Source of the DNA: Halalkalibacter alkaliphilus
GTDB taxonomy: Bacteria > Bacillota > Bacilli > Bacillales > Bacillaceae_D
Direction: 5' to 3'
Length of the DNA stretch: 64,000 bases
Assembly (NCBI RefSeq): GCF_023555415.1
Contig: NZ_JAKRYL010000014.1
Span: 84,416 to 148,415, forward strand
Shown in pieces: positions 1 through 7,824 of the stretch; position 1 is the first letter of the stretch, and every line of letters starts with the position of its first letter. A program made the position numbers and the translations under genes. The notes under the pieces are model-generated. The model saw only the letters and a list, made by a program, of their open reading frames with translations. It was not told where the DNA came from and searched no databases.

Positions 1-351
1 AAATTTGGCTTCGATATTAAAGATGACCAAGTGAGAAACATCGTTTTAGAGGAACTCTCCAAAAATCCTGATCTTGAGATTACCAATTCAAGTCCTACGA
101 ACCTAGAGATTAACGCTGCTGGGGTTAATAAAGCAAAAGCAATTGAGAAAGTGTGCAATCGGCTTGGAATTACAATGGATAATGTCCTTGCACTAGGTGA
201 TAGCTTAAATGACTTAGCAATGATAAAAGAAGCTGGAATAGGTGTAGCAATGGGGAATGCACAGCCATATGTGAAAGAGTCAGCTAATTGGGTTACTTCT
301 ACCAATGAGGAAGATGGTGTAGCAAAAGCAATACGAAGATGGGTGTTGTAA
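1..351 (+). CDS. HAD-superfamily (Cof-type) phosphatase, C-terminal part
   Basis: The reading frame is open from the left edge, so the start and the nucleophile motif lie outside the window. The visible 116 residues hold the end of a Cof/IIB-type HAD phosphatase: a conserved Lys in GVNKAKAIEKV and the Mg-binding motif GDSLNDLAMI followed by GVAMGNA. Such cytosolic enzymes remove phosphate from small metabolites such as sugar phosphates or flavin; the substrate cannot be told. A hairpin terminator follows directly. A second complete Cof-type paralogue lies at 13210-14001. Confidence 0.9.
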   Translation, partial: KFGFDIKDDQVRNIVLEELSKNPDLEITNSSPTNLEINAAGVNKAKAIEKVCNRLGITMDNVLALGDSLNDLAMIKEAGIGVAMGNAQPYVKESANWVTSTNEEDGVAKAIRRWVL

Positions 352-353
352 GA

Positions 354-399
354 GGGGTTATCCTAAAGGTGAAAATATACCTTTGGGATAATCCCTTTC
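354..399 (+). terminator. Terminator after the HAD gene
   Basis: The arms GGGTTATCCTAAAGGT and ACCTTTGGGATAATCCC pair with one bulged base around an 8-nt AT-rich loop and are followed by a short T-run. It starts a few bases after the stop codon. The stretch up to the next gene at 545 shows nothing else. Confidence 0.8.
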
Positions 400-544
400 C
401 ATTATTGAGTACAAGATAGAACTAGAGGTGATTAAAAAAATGATTTTCGTCTAAGTAAATAAGCAGAGAAATTATCTAAAGGAAAAAGAGAGCATTAGTA
501 GAATCTCACATACAATATGAAAATCCAAAAGAAAGGGAGAGACG

Positions 545-1234
545 ATGAAAAAAAGAACGTTGGTATTTGTTGGAGTTGTCCTGGCAGCGGTCTTCCTTGC
601 ACTAATTATATTTGCTTCAACTGGTGATGAAAGTGTAAAGCATAATGAGGATAGTATAGAAGAACAACCACAGTATGATGAAAATATTGATAAGGAAGAG
701 GAAAGCGAGCAAGTTGAACAAACAGAAAATGCAATTGAAACGTACCGAGTTTTCAATGATTACCAGCTTGATCATATTGGATATTTAAGTGAAGGGCGCA
801 CTTTTTACCATAGTGATGAGGATGTTTATGTACTCGGATATGGACACGAGGCACACGCAGTTACCCGATATGAGCTTTACGAAATAAACGAAGGTGAGGT
901 TTCTATTATTAGAAGTTTGACCGAAGACAGCGAGCATTTTGAACATATTGAATCCATAATTTCAGAGGAGAATTGGGAAGAAGAAATGGTTAAGTATTTA
1001 CTAGATAGTGTTGAACCACAAGATGAGTTATTTTTTTCATATGATCCAACAATTGACGAAGTAGATGTTGTCTTAGAACAAGGTTCATATGCACTATATC
1101 CTGTAACGGTAGGAGAAAAAACATTATATTTTAAACAAAGCGAAGGCTTGTGGGCAAAAGAATATCGGGATGATTTGACCATCGATATGTATGGAGAGAA
1201 ACAGTTCGCTGTGCGCAAAAACGAAATGAACTAA
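545..1234 (+). CDS. Hypothetical membrane-anchored acidic protein
   Basis: A 229-residue protein with one N-terminal hydrophobic segment (about residues 5-25, no lipobox Cys), then a very acidic linker (about 26-65) and a soluble part of about 160 residues. Topology suggests a single-pass membrane protein with an outside domain. AAAGGGAGA precedes the ATG at good distance. I do not recognise the domain. It is monocistronic, with its own terminator at 1241. Confidence 0.7.
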   Translation: MKKRTLVFVGVVLAAVFLALIIFASTGDESVKHNEDSIEEQPQYDENIDKEEESEQVEQTENAIETYRVFNDYQLDHIGYLSEGRTFYHSDEDVYVLGYGHEAHAVTRYELYEINEGEVSIIRSLTEDSEHFEHIESIISEENWEEEMVKYLLDSVEPQDELFFSYDPTIDEVDVVLEQGSYALYPVTVGEKTLYFKQSEGLWAKEYRDDLTIDMYGEKQFAVRKNEMN

Positions 1235-1240
1235 GTTAGA

Positions 1241-1286
1241 AGGGGTATCCTAAAGATCGTTTATGACCTTTTTGGGATACCCCTTA
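1241..1286 (+). terminator. Terminator
   Basis: GGGGTATCC and GGGATACCCC form a GC-rich stem whose loop contains the AAAG...GACCTTT pattern that recurs in other terminators here. It lies 7 nt after the stop codon of the 545-1234 gene. Confidence 0.8.
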
Positions 1287-1322
1287 CTCTGTTCCTAACT
1301 TCCGGAGAAGAGTCGTTTGGAA

Positions 1323-2096
1323 TTAATGGTAAACTTTCACATTTACTTCTTGTACACCCCAGTTGATTGCATCTTGCTTATTTGGGATGAACAAATCGAT
1401 TTTGTTTCCTTTAATGGCTCCGCCAGTATCACCAGCTATTGCATGGCCGTATCCTTCAACATAGACTTTTGAACCTAATGGGATGACAGACGGATCAACG
1501 GAAATCACTTTTTTATCTGGATTATCAATTAGGTTCAAGCCTGTTGCAGTTATTCCAGAGCAACCATTACATGATGCTGTATACGCTGTTGCAGTCATCG
1601 TTAGCTCCTGGGCAACATCCTCATTAGTGTTGGAATGATTTGATGTTGTTGATTCTGTTTTTTGTGTTTGTCCACTTGTTTGAGTTGCCTCTTTAGCTGA
1701 TCCATTAATAGTAAGAGTCTGACCAGCAATGATCACATTAGGGTTAGAGATTTGATTCCACTCTTGTATCTGACTAGTTGTTACTCCATTAAACTTTCGA
1801 GCAATTGAAGTAAGGGTATCTCCTCTTTTAACAGTATATGTCTCTTGCTTGTTCGTTGCCTCTGCTTTTTCTTTTCCAGAACGAGAAACTTGTAGGCGAT
1901 CCCCTGGGAATATTAGATTACTAGAAAGACTGTTCCACTCTTTTAACTCATCTAGTTGAATATTATTATTATTGGCAATTGACCACAACGTATCTCCCTT
2001 ATTGACGGTTACTTCTTCTGCTGACGCGCTCATTCCAAACCCTAAAGATCCAACGAGTGCCGCTGCTGTTACTAATGAAACGATGCTTTTTCTCAT
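1323..2096 (-). CDS. yocH: Secreted LysM-LysM-3D cell wall protein (YocH-like)
   Basis: 257 residues. A signal peptide (MRKSIVSLVTAAALVGSLGFG, ending near ASA) is followed by two LysM domains that bind peptidoglycan (about residues 27-70 and 85-130), a Ser/Thr/Gln linker, and a C-terminal 3D domain with TAYTASCNGCSG, DPSVIPLGSKVYVEG and AGDTGG. The three Asp of the 3D fold are typical of lytic, MltA-like wall hydrolases. The architecture and length match B. subtilis YocH, a WalR-controlled autolysin. I chose the ATG at 2096 because GGAGG lies 9 nt before it; an upstream in-frame ATG at 2120 has no RBS. Two TGTTAC hexamers lie upstream on the minus strand, but not at WalR spacing. Confidence 0.88.
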   Translation of the reverse strand: MRKSIVSLVTAAALVGSLGFGMSASAEEVTVNKGDTLWSIANNNNIQLDELKEWNSLSSNLIFPGDRLQVSRSGKEKAEATNKQETYTVKRGDTLTSIARKFNGVTTSQIQEWNQISNPNVIIAGQTLTINGSAKEATQTSGQTQKTESTTSNHSNTNEDVAQELTMTATAYTASCNGCSGITATGLNLIDNPDKKVISVDPSVIPLGSKVYVEGYGHAIAGDTGGAIKGNKIDLFIPNKQDAINWGVQEVNVKVYH

Positions 2097-2120
2097 AAAT
2101 AGAATACCTCCAAAATTCAT

Positions 2121-2573
2121 TATGTAACTTACTGAACTGATTCTATCATGGATTTTCCAGAGACAAAGAACAAGCTAGTAACAATTAGATTACGAATGTA
2201 ACAGAGGTATGGGAAATTATGTACAAATTTGGTGATATGCTGAGTAATTCTTGTCTGGAATATGGTGAATAAAATGGGTGTTATCATTTTTTAGCTATGG
2301 TGCATGTATTTTCAACTAGTAAATTTGTGAGGAAATCTATCTTCAATAGATAACCAAAGGTGGAATAAGTCACCATGTAATGATGGATAAGAATCTTAAG
2401 ACAATTCTATTTATTTTTGTTATAATTTAAGTAGAAAGTACATGGTGATCGAATTTTTTTGAAAAAGAAATCATATGCCTATACATCTATGAATAAGCTG
2501 AATATAAATAGAAGTAAGTGCAAAAAAGTTGATGTAGAACGGTTTCAACAAAATGTGCTAAGGAGGGTAAGCA
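2121..2573 (+). promoter_or_regulatory. Intergenic region with a sigma-A-like promoter for the 2574 gene
   Basis: No gene is seen in this stretch. On the plus strand AAGACA (2398-2403), a 17-nt spacer and a perfect TATAAT (2421-2426) form a plausible promoter, giving a leader of about 140 nt before the small zinc-finger gene. The left part must hold the promoter of the LysM-3D gene on the minus strand; I see only a weak candidate. Confidence 0.45.
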
Positions 2574-2762
2574 ATGGATTATATTATGTTTTGTGATCAT
2601 TGTGGGATGCCCAAGCCAATTGTAGAGCACATCATGAGGGAATACTTTTGGATAGCTCACCAAGTATATTGCAGTAATTGTGAGAAGCCTAATCAAATCC
2701 CAAAATATTTACAAGAACTAGCATTAGAAATGCATAAACAACATTATGGCAAAAATGAATAA
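2574..2762 (+). CDS. Small zinc-ribbon-like hypothetical protein
   Basis: 62 residues with two CxxC knuckles, CDHC at residues 7-10 and CSNC at 33-36, so a single zinc ribbon is likely. A strong RBS (AAGGAGGG) precedes the ATG. Function is unknown. It has no signal peptide or membrane segment and is probably cytosolic. Confidence 0.65.
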   Translation: MDYIMFCDHCGMPKPIVEHIMREYFWIAHQVYCSNCEKPNQIPKYLQELALEMHKQHYGKNE

Positions 2763-2820
2763 ATCGGGTAGACCTCATGTAGGACAAGCGCCTGCAGTAG
2801 GCGAGGGCTATTAATTAAAA

Positions 2821-2857
2821 AACATGTCCTGTTATATTTTTGGACATGTTTTTTAAT
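2821..2857. terminator. Bidirectional terminator
   Basis: AACATGTCC and GGACATGTT pair, with A-run on the left and T-run on the right, so it can serve both the plus-strand gene at 2574 and the convergent DUF3231 gene. A second small GC hairpin (CGCCT...AGGCG, 2789-2803) lies just before it. Confidence 0.8.
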
Positions 2858-2877
2858 ATTGTTTAAAACTCATTCTC

Positions 2878-3891
2878 TTATGAATGAGTTCCTTTTTTTA
2901 TTAATTGTTTTCGGTCACTTGATTGAGGAGGTTCTTCTAGCCAGTTGTTTTTTAACATAATATCTAACCCGTCTTTTGCGTAAACGGCAACTTCAACAGA
3001 TAACTTCTGATAAAGACCGATTAAGTCATATCTCATACTCGCTGTTGAAGCAGTTGAATAATTTCCTTGCCCTGTTGCACTTAGGACACTTTTTAAAAAC
3101 ATCATTAGTTTATCGGAGAATACACGAGTTGTAGAATCAGTGACGCCCACATCAGAAGGAACCGGAGCTGGTACATCTGATTCAGTCAGTAAATTACTGA
3201 AGAGTTGTGCATGTTTTTCGCCAGTCTCTTTTCCTTTTATAAAGTAATTTTTAACATCTTTATTATCGGTCGTTTGTGCAAATCCAGTACAGATGGCTTT
3301 TCCGATGGAGTTTGTTTTAAGGTTTTCAAATAGGTGAGAGATTTCTACTACATTTAAAGATCTTTTGTGAAATGGGTTTAAGCCGCTTGTGAAATAGGAT
3401 TTTCCTTCTATAAATTCCACTTCATCTGGCTTTGTAATAGAAGGAGGTCTAACGTACAAGCCTTTCTCTAAACTAATTTCAATCGTTTTATTTAATAATG
3501 TAGAATATTCAATTAGAATCTTCGTGAAAAGCCCCCGAATATCGCTTCTGGTAGAAACTGCTTGTGCTGCACTATAAGCTGGTGTTCCGGCTTTCCCCAT
3601 TGTTTCTATGAATAACAACATTAAATCATCTGTAAACAATCTTGGTGCTTGTAAATTGACATCAGTATTAGAAAAAGCATAAGGAATTGGAAGTAGTTCT
3701 AAATGAAAGATTGATCTTATCTCACTTTTTACGTTCTCAGTTAGCATTAAGCTTTTTTCAACGAGGAATTTAATATCCTTGTCCTGAACAGTTGACTGGA
3801 AATGTTTCATGATCTGAATAGTCATGCTATTTTGTATGTAATGTGTCCAAAGCATTCCAATTTCTGAAGCTGTTAAGATGGGTTTGTCCAT
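2878..3891 (-). CDS. DUF3231 family protein (double ferritin-like bundle)
   Basis: 337 residues made of two similar halves (about 1-160 and 170-335), each an all-helical DUF3231 unit. Family hallmarks visible are LTASEIGMLWTHYIQNSMT at the N-terminus, then SAAQAVSTRSDIRGLF in half one and STASTASMRYDLIGLY in half two. DUF3231 proteins are common in spore-forming Bacillaceae and resemble four-helix ferritin-like bundles; their role is not established. The ATG at 3891 is preferred over the one at 3927 because it follows GAGGTG and gives the usual family N-terminus. Confidence 0.85.
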   Translation of the reverse strand: MDKPILTASEIGMLWTHYIQNSMTIQIMKHFQSTVQDKDIKFLVEKSLMLTENVKSEIRSIFHLELLPIPYAFSNTDVNLQAPRLFTDDLMLLFIETMGKAGTPAYSAAQAVSTRSDIRGLFTKILIEYSTLLNKTIEISLEKGLYVRPPSITKPDEVEFIEGKSYFTSGLNPFHKRSLNVVEISHLFENLKTNSIGKAICTGFAQTTDNKDVKNYFIKGKETGEKHAQLFSNLLTESDVPAPVPSDVGVTDSTTRVFSDKLMMFLKSVLSATGQGNYSTASTASMRYDLIGLYQKLSVEVAVYAKDGLDIMLKNNWLEEPPQSSDRKQLIKKGTHS

Positions 3892-4051
3892 AGGGCACCT
3901 CTTTTGGAAAATAAATGATCTACTCATAACGTTCCCAACAAAAAGAAGAATTATGAGAGTGTGAAATTAAGATTGACGTAATAGTGCTGTAACCTTTTAA
4001 AGAATAGTTTCGTTTTTATAAAAACGATATTTTTGAGAGGAGATAGGTGAG

Positions 4052-4408
4052 ATGGTGAAACAAGTATATCATTATGCAGTTGCCTTTATTACGTTAATTA
4101 TGGTGATAAGTGGAGGGGTGTTTGCCTTCATGTCTATGGCCGATTATGTATCTCCAAATATTTATATAGAAACATTTGAAGACTACAAAAGCATGAGGGA
4201 GCATAAAAATGAAACAGAACACGAGGCTTCCATAAGCGAAAATGACCTGATAGCTCAGTACGATGCAATGCTGAAACAGCAGCTAGAATATCGAAAACAA
4301 TCAGCTCTTAATGGTTTAATAAAAAGTTTAGGCTGGATTTTCATTCCTCTTCCCATTTTCGTCTTTTTCCAGCGAAAAATTAACAGAGAAAAGAATATCA
4401 CTAAGTAA
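4052..4408 (+). CDS. Hypothetical small membrane protein
   Basis: 118 residues: a membrane segment at about 8-30, a charged, probably helical middle (about 40-85), and a second hydrophobic segment at about 90-108. GAGAGGAGA precedes the start. No family is recognised. The predicted layout places the central loop outside the cell. It is convergent with spo0M, separated by a shared hairpin. Confidence 0.6.
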   Translation: MVKQVYHYAVAFITLIMVISGGVFAFMSMADYVSPNIYIETFEDYKSMREHKNETEHEASISENDLIAQYDAMLKQQLEYRKQSALNGLIKSLGWIFIPLPIFVFFQRKINREKNITK

Positions 4409-4417
4409 CAAAAGAAA

Positions 4418-4447
4418 TGCAGGAGCAACCATTTATCTGCTCCTGCA
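4418..4447. terminator. Hairpin between convergent genes
   Basis: GCAGGAGCA and TGCTCCTGC form a 9-bp GC-rich stem between the plus-strand membrane protein and the minus-strand spo0M. T-runs on either side are weak, so termination is likely but not certain. Confidence 0.6.
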
Positions 4448-4448
4448 A

Positions 4449-5138
4449 CTACAATTTAGACCTCTCGATCCCAAGTAATTGTTTGGGAATATCCCTCTTT
4501 CGATCCATAGCTATTTGCCTTACTTGATCCCCTTGAATAATGTTAATGATTATATCCTTTTCGTTGCCAACAAAATATATTTTTTTATCTTGTTCGTTAA
4601 CTAATTCAAATACTTGTAAGCAATGAGTAGGGTTTGATTTCGTAGGGGCTTTACGATGACAAAGTCCACTGTTTACAGTATGGCGAAACCCGTTCTTTTT
4701 AAGATGATGCATTATCGCCTCAATAAAAGGGTCATAAACAATGAAGTCATGTTCGTCTACAGGGTGGTTAAAAAAATTAATATTCAATTCAGTGTGTAAG
4801 TGAATCTTTTGATCAGAAAAGGTAATGGGTGTATAGTGAGGCAAAGTAAAAGAAAATGGTATAACTTTTTCTTCATTGGGTTTGATAAGGAGGCGGTCAA
4901 TAATTTTCACTTCATGAATGGGTTCGGTCATTTCGTGAATTTCTGTCATGACATCATCGTTTCTTTGAAACTCAGTATCGACATGAATATATACCTCTGA
5001 AATACTTTGTACTACCTTTCCTCCAAATATATGAACCTCTCCCGTTACTTCTTTTCCACGTTCAATTTCCCTCTGAAATAAAACCGTATTCACTTTTGCA
5101 GAACCTATTCCTATTGACGATAGCAGTTTCTTTAGCAT
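4449..5138 (-). CDS. spo0M: Sporulation control protein Spo0M
   Basis: 229 residues with the Spo0M N-terminal pattern KLLSSIGIGSAKVNT, then an arrestin-like beta-sandwich (VTGEVHIFGGKV, then VIPFSFTLPHYTPIT). Spo0M is a cytosolic protein that influences sporulation onset and cell division in B. subtilis. It is somewhat shorter than the usual roughly 250 residues, mainly at the C-terminus. The ATG at 5138 has AGGGAG 7-8 nt upstream; an in-frame GTG at 5147 overlaps that RBS and is rejected. Monocistronic. Confidence 0.88.
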   Translation of the reverse strand: MLKKLLSSIGIGSAKVNTVLFQREIERGKEVTGEVHIFGGKVVQSISEVYIHVDTEFQRNDDVMTEIHEMTEPIHEVKIIDRLLIKPNEEKVIPFSFTLPHYTPITFSDQKIHLHTELNINFFNHPVDEHDFIVYDPFIEAIMHHLKKNGFRHTVNSGLCHRKAPTKSNPTHCLQVFELVNEQDKKIYFVGNEKDIIINIIQGDQVRQIAMDRKRDIPKQLLGIERSKL

Positions 5139-5331
5139 GTAATTCACTCCCTATTTCACTATCAATCAGTTTTTGCTAATTTGAAGTATTGGCTCTATAA
5201 CATATGCAGATAGTGATGGAAGTTCTTGTGCTTATACTTTTATAAGCTGTATAAAATCGTAGGATCTGCGCATTAGACGCTTCTTTCCATCATAGTTATC
5301 AAGACAAGCATGAATAGGAAGGAGTACGAAA

Positions 5332-5970
5332 GTGTCCTATATACATGAAAATGGTTGGTTGTTATTTGTAGTGTCAGAGGGGATTACATGGGTTTTAGTT
5401 TTCTTGTTTTTGCTTAGTCGATATTGGCTACGTTTTGATCGATTAAGTCAGATGTGGTTAGTGTTTATAGTGGGAATTAATATTTTTCAAATTCTGCTTG
5501 GGGGAATTGACTTTTATTTTACGGGTGAAATTTCTTTTTTTCAAATTGTTATTGTCCTTTTTATTACATATGCTTGTACGTTAGGGAGTTCAGATTTTGC
5601 TCGGTTAGATCAATTTATAAAGCGGAAATTTGATCGAGGGCGAAATACAGATCAGCGAACTTCTGAAGGACATGCTGATAAGAAACATATAACCTATCGC
5701 TTTTCGTTATTTTTCTATCATACACTTGGATTTTGTCTCATTCATATTATTTGGTATATGTCAGATCGTTCTTATTTTAATCATTTTCAAGAATATGTGT
5801 ATTTCATTACAAATGGTTGGTTTGATGTTGTTGATTACGACTTGTTAACAAGTCCAGCTTATTTCTTACTATCTTATATATGGAGCATGATTTATGTCTT
5901 TGAGGCAGTCGTTATTCTTGCGTATGTAATAGTAACAATTTTAAGAAAAGGGCAAAAAACAGTTTCATAG
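5332..5970 (+). CDS. Hypothetical polytopic membrane protein
   Basis: 212 residues with about five hydrophobic segments (near 10-30, 40-60, 65-85, 125-145 and 180-205) and a basic cytoplasmic loop around 90-120. The GTG start follows AGGAAGGAG at a suitable distance. No family recognised. The following gene has its own promoter and leader, so this gene is probably monocistronic. Confidence 0.6.
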   Translation: MSYIHENGWLLFVVSEGITWVLVFLFLLSRYWLRFDRLSQMWLVFIVGINIFQILLGGIDFYFTGEISFFQIVIVLFITYACTLGSSDFARLDQFIKRKFDRGRNTDQRTSEGHADKKHITYRFSLFFYHTLGFCLIHIIWYMSDRSYFNHFQEYVYFITNGWFDVVDYDLLTSPAYFLLSYIWSMIYVFEAVVILAYVIVTILRKGQKTVS

Positions 5971-5975
5971 CTTCA

Positions 5976-6005
5976 TTGACAGTAATAGAACTTTTCCCAT
6001 ATAAT
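5976..6005 (+). promoter_or_regulatory. Sigma-A-type promoter of the OFA transporter leader
   Basis: TTGACA (5976-5981), an 18-nt spacer and TATAAT (6000-6005) match both consensus hexamers exactly. Transcription from here crosses about 150 nt of non-coding leader and a strong terminator (6165-6205) before reaching the carrier gene at 6262. A short palindrome GTTTAC-G-GTAAAC lies in the leader near 6054-6066. Confidence 0.65.
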
Positions 6006-6164
6006 GAGTCAGGAATGATTTTTCGACAATTATTTAAGATAGCTTTGATCAATGTTTACGGTAAACAAGGGTATGAGAAATCTATAGTAATTTTCTAAGA
6101 ATTATTTATTAGACACGTAATGTATATATTGGGTTGCTAAAGTAAACACAATGTGAGTACTGAA

Positions 6165-6206
6165 GAGACCAACGATGATAAGTTATCACCGTTGGTCTCT
6201 TTTGTT
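6165..6206 (+). terminator. Strong terminator inside the leader of the OFA transporter
   Basis: GAGACCAACG and CGTTGGTCTC form a perfect 10-bp stem continued inward by TGATAA/TTATCA, followed by a T-rich tail. It stands between a consensus promoter and the transporter RBS, so it may be an attenuator; or it may just end a short RNA or the gene at 5332. Confidence 0.85.
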
Positions 6207-6261
6207 TTGTTTTCAAACAATTCTAATAATGAGGATTCTAAAATGTAAGGGAGGATATGAG

Positions 6262-7461
6262 ATGAATAGATGGTTCGTCGTATTAGGAGCAGTTATTATT
6301 CAAATTAATTTAGGAGCTGTGTACGCGTGGAGCTTATTTAACCAACCATTAATGAATAAGTTTGGCTGGGCAAGGGAAGATGTTGTTGTGACATTCTCCA
6401 TAACAATTGCAACGTTTGCGTTAGCAACGATCTTTGCTGGAAGGTTACAAGATAAAATTGGTCCAAGATGGGTTGCAACGATTGGTGGGATATTACTTGG
6501 GCTTGGGTTAATCCTAGCTAGTCAAGCAACAACTTTATTCCAATTGTATTTCTTTTATGGCGTAATTGGCGGAATTGGAATTGGAATGACTTATGTATGT
6601 CCCTTATCAGCATGTGTGAAGTGGTTTCCTGATAAGAGAGGTTTAATTAGTGGGGTAGCCGTAGCTGGCTTTGGATTAGGTGGATTAATTTTTAAACCTA
6701 TTATTGAATGGCTAATTGAGGGGATGGGTGTTTCGTCAACATTCTTGTATCTAGGTTTTATTTATTTGACTTTAGTTGTTGCAGGTGCGCAGTTACTTAA
6801 AAATCCACCTGTTGAAGAGTTTACGAGACCTTCTTCTAAAGCAATACCAGAATTAAGTAACCATTTTTCACCGAAACAAATGCTAGGGACATATCAATTT
6901 TACTTATTATGGTTTATGTTCTTGTTTGGCAGCATGTCCGGGTTAATGGTTATAAGTTTTGCTGTTGATATTGGCGTTGATATTGTTAACTTGGATATCG
7001 AAAAAGCTGCAAATGCTGTTATGGTGATTGCGTTATTTAACGCAGCCGGACGAATTGTATTAGGAAGAGTATCAGATACACTTGGCCGTATAAATACGTT
7101 AATGATCATTTATGGAGTAACGGCCCTCATTATGTTCTATATGAGTACAGGAATGATGAACTATACAACCTTTTTACTTTCAGTTTCATTAATAGGTTTT
7201 TGCTTTGGGGGGTTTTTGGCACTATTTCCTTCGGTTACAGCTGATTATTATGGGACAAGAAATATGGGAAGTAATTACGGTCTTATGTATCAAGCGTACG
7301 GAATTTCTGCCTTTGCAGGACCGATTATTGTAAAAGCAATTCCGTTGACACAAGCATTTTTACTTTCAGCCTTGTTCTGTGTGCTGGCTCTTGTTATGGC
7401 AAAGTTAGTATCTATTCCGAAAAAGAAAGTTGTAAGTGAAATCGTTAAGCAAGCGTCTTAA
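6262..7461 (+). CDS. OFA-family MFS transporter (oxalate/formate antiporter-like)
   Basis: 399 residues, about 12 membrane segments. The OFA signature is clear: GAVYAWSLFNQPL after the first helix, GRLQDKIGPRWV in loop 2-3, YGVIGGIGIGMTYVCPLS and KWFPDKRGLISGVAVAG. The family carries small carboxylates such as oxalate, formate or pyruvate; the substrate here is unknown and no oxalate genes are nearby. The ATG at 6262 follows AAGGGAGG; a longer frame back to 6175 runs into the terminator hairpin and is rejected. A paralogue lies at 17347-18609. Confidence 0.88.
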   Translation: MNRWFVVLGAVIIQINLGAVYAWSLFNQPLMNKFGWAREDVVVTFSITIATFALATIFAGRLQDKIGPRWVATIGGILLGLGLILASQATTLFQLYFFYGVIGGIGIGMTYVCPLSACVKWFPDKRGLISGVAVAGFGLGGLIFKPIIEWLIEGMGVSSTFLYLGFIYLTLVVAGAQLLKNPPVEEFTRPSSKAIPELSNHFSPKQMLGTYQFYLLWFMFLFGSMSGLMVISFAVDIGVDIVNLDIEKAANAVMVIALFNAAGRIVLGRVSDTLGRINTLMIIYGVTALIMFYMSTGMMNYTTFLLSVSLIGFCFGGFLALFPSVTADYYGTRNMGSNYGLMYQAYGISAFAGPIIVKAIPLTQAFLLSALFCVLALVMAKLVSIPKKKVVSEIVKQAS

Positions 7462-7470
7462 TTTAGAAAA

Positions 7471-7504
7471 AGGCAAGGGAATATTTTCCCTTGCCTCTTG
7501 TATT
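7471..7504. terminator. Bidirectional terminator
   Basis: GGCAAGGGAA and TTCCCTTGCC pair perfectly over 10 bp, with A-run before and T-rich sequence after. It lies between the OFA carrier and the convergent yjcZ-like gene and can serve both. Confidence 0.85.
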
Positions 7505-7505
7505 T

Positions 7506-7592
7506 TTAATATACGTACGCAGAACCTACAATAACTAATAAAATGAAAAGCACAACGATTAATGTGAAGCTGCTTCCTGTAACGTGACTCAT
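7506..7592 (-). CDS. YjcZ-family sporulation peptide
   Basis: A 28-residue peptide, MSHVTGSSFTLIVVLFILLV at the N-terminus and ending in GSAYVY. A short polar head, one hydrophobic segment of about 15 residues and a VGxxYVY-type tail are the hallmark of the YjcZ/YhzM spore-coat peptides of Bacillus. AAAGGAGG lies 9 nt before the ATG. A sigma-K-like promoter lies about 35 nt upstream, which agrees with late mother-cell expression. It is easily missed because of its size. Confidence 0.82.
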   Translation of the reverse strand: MSHVTGSSFTLIVVLFILLVIVGSAYVY

Positions 7593-7625
7593 AAGTGAAT
7601 TCCTCCTTTTGAGTTGGTACACTCA

Positions 7626-7654
7626 TACCTTATGTAGTGACGATCAAAATGGGT
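7626..7654 (-). promoter_or_regulatory. Sigma-K-like promoter of the yjcZ-like gene
   Basis: Read on the minus strand, ACC (7652-7654), a 17-nt spacer and CATAAGGTA (7626-7634) match the sigma-K pattern AC-N(16-17)-CATANNNTA. The inferred start of transcription is about 25 nt before the RBS. Confidence 0.55.
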
Positions 7655-7690
7655 GGGCGGATATCATGCATTTGATAAGATTGGGCGAGA

Positions 7691-7733
7691 GGCCACTGAA
7701 AAAGGTACGGTTTTGACCTTTTTCAGTGGCCTT
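7691..7733 (+). repeat. Dispersed terminator-type hairpin, copy 1
   Basis: GGCCACTGAAAAAGGT and its exact reverse complement enclose the loop ACGGTTTTG. The element lies upstream of both flanking genes, not downstream of one. Some 35 bp recur unchanged at 10398-10433. Confidence 0.75.
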
Positions 7734-7824
7734 TAATGCGATTGAAATGAGACCATGTTTGAGGTTCGTGGAAGGATTCTGTAAAATTAAATAGATGTAG
7801 AAAAACAAAGAAAAGGTGTAGTAG

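Noticed and set aside
6175..6261. Extension of the OFA carrier to an upstream ATG at 6175
   Set aside because: The extension translates the terminator hairpin and has no RBS; the ATG at 6262 has a good one and gives the family N-terminus.
7441..7626. Minus-strand frame of 73 codons spanning the YjcZ-like peptide
   Set aside because: It crosses the terminator at 7471 and overlaps the OFA gene; the YjcZ-type peptide in another frame explains the region.
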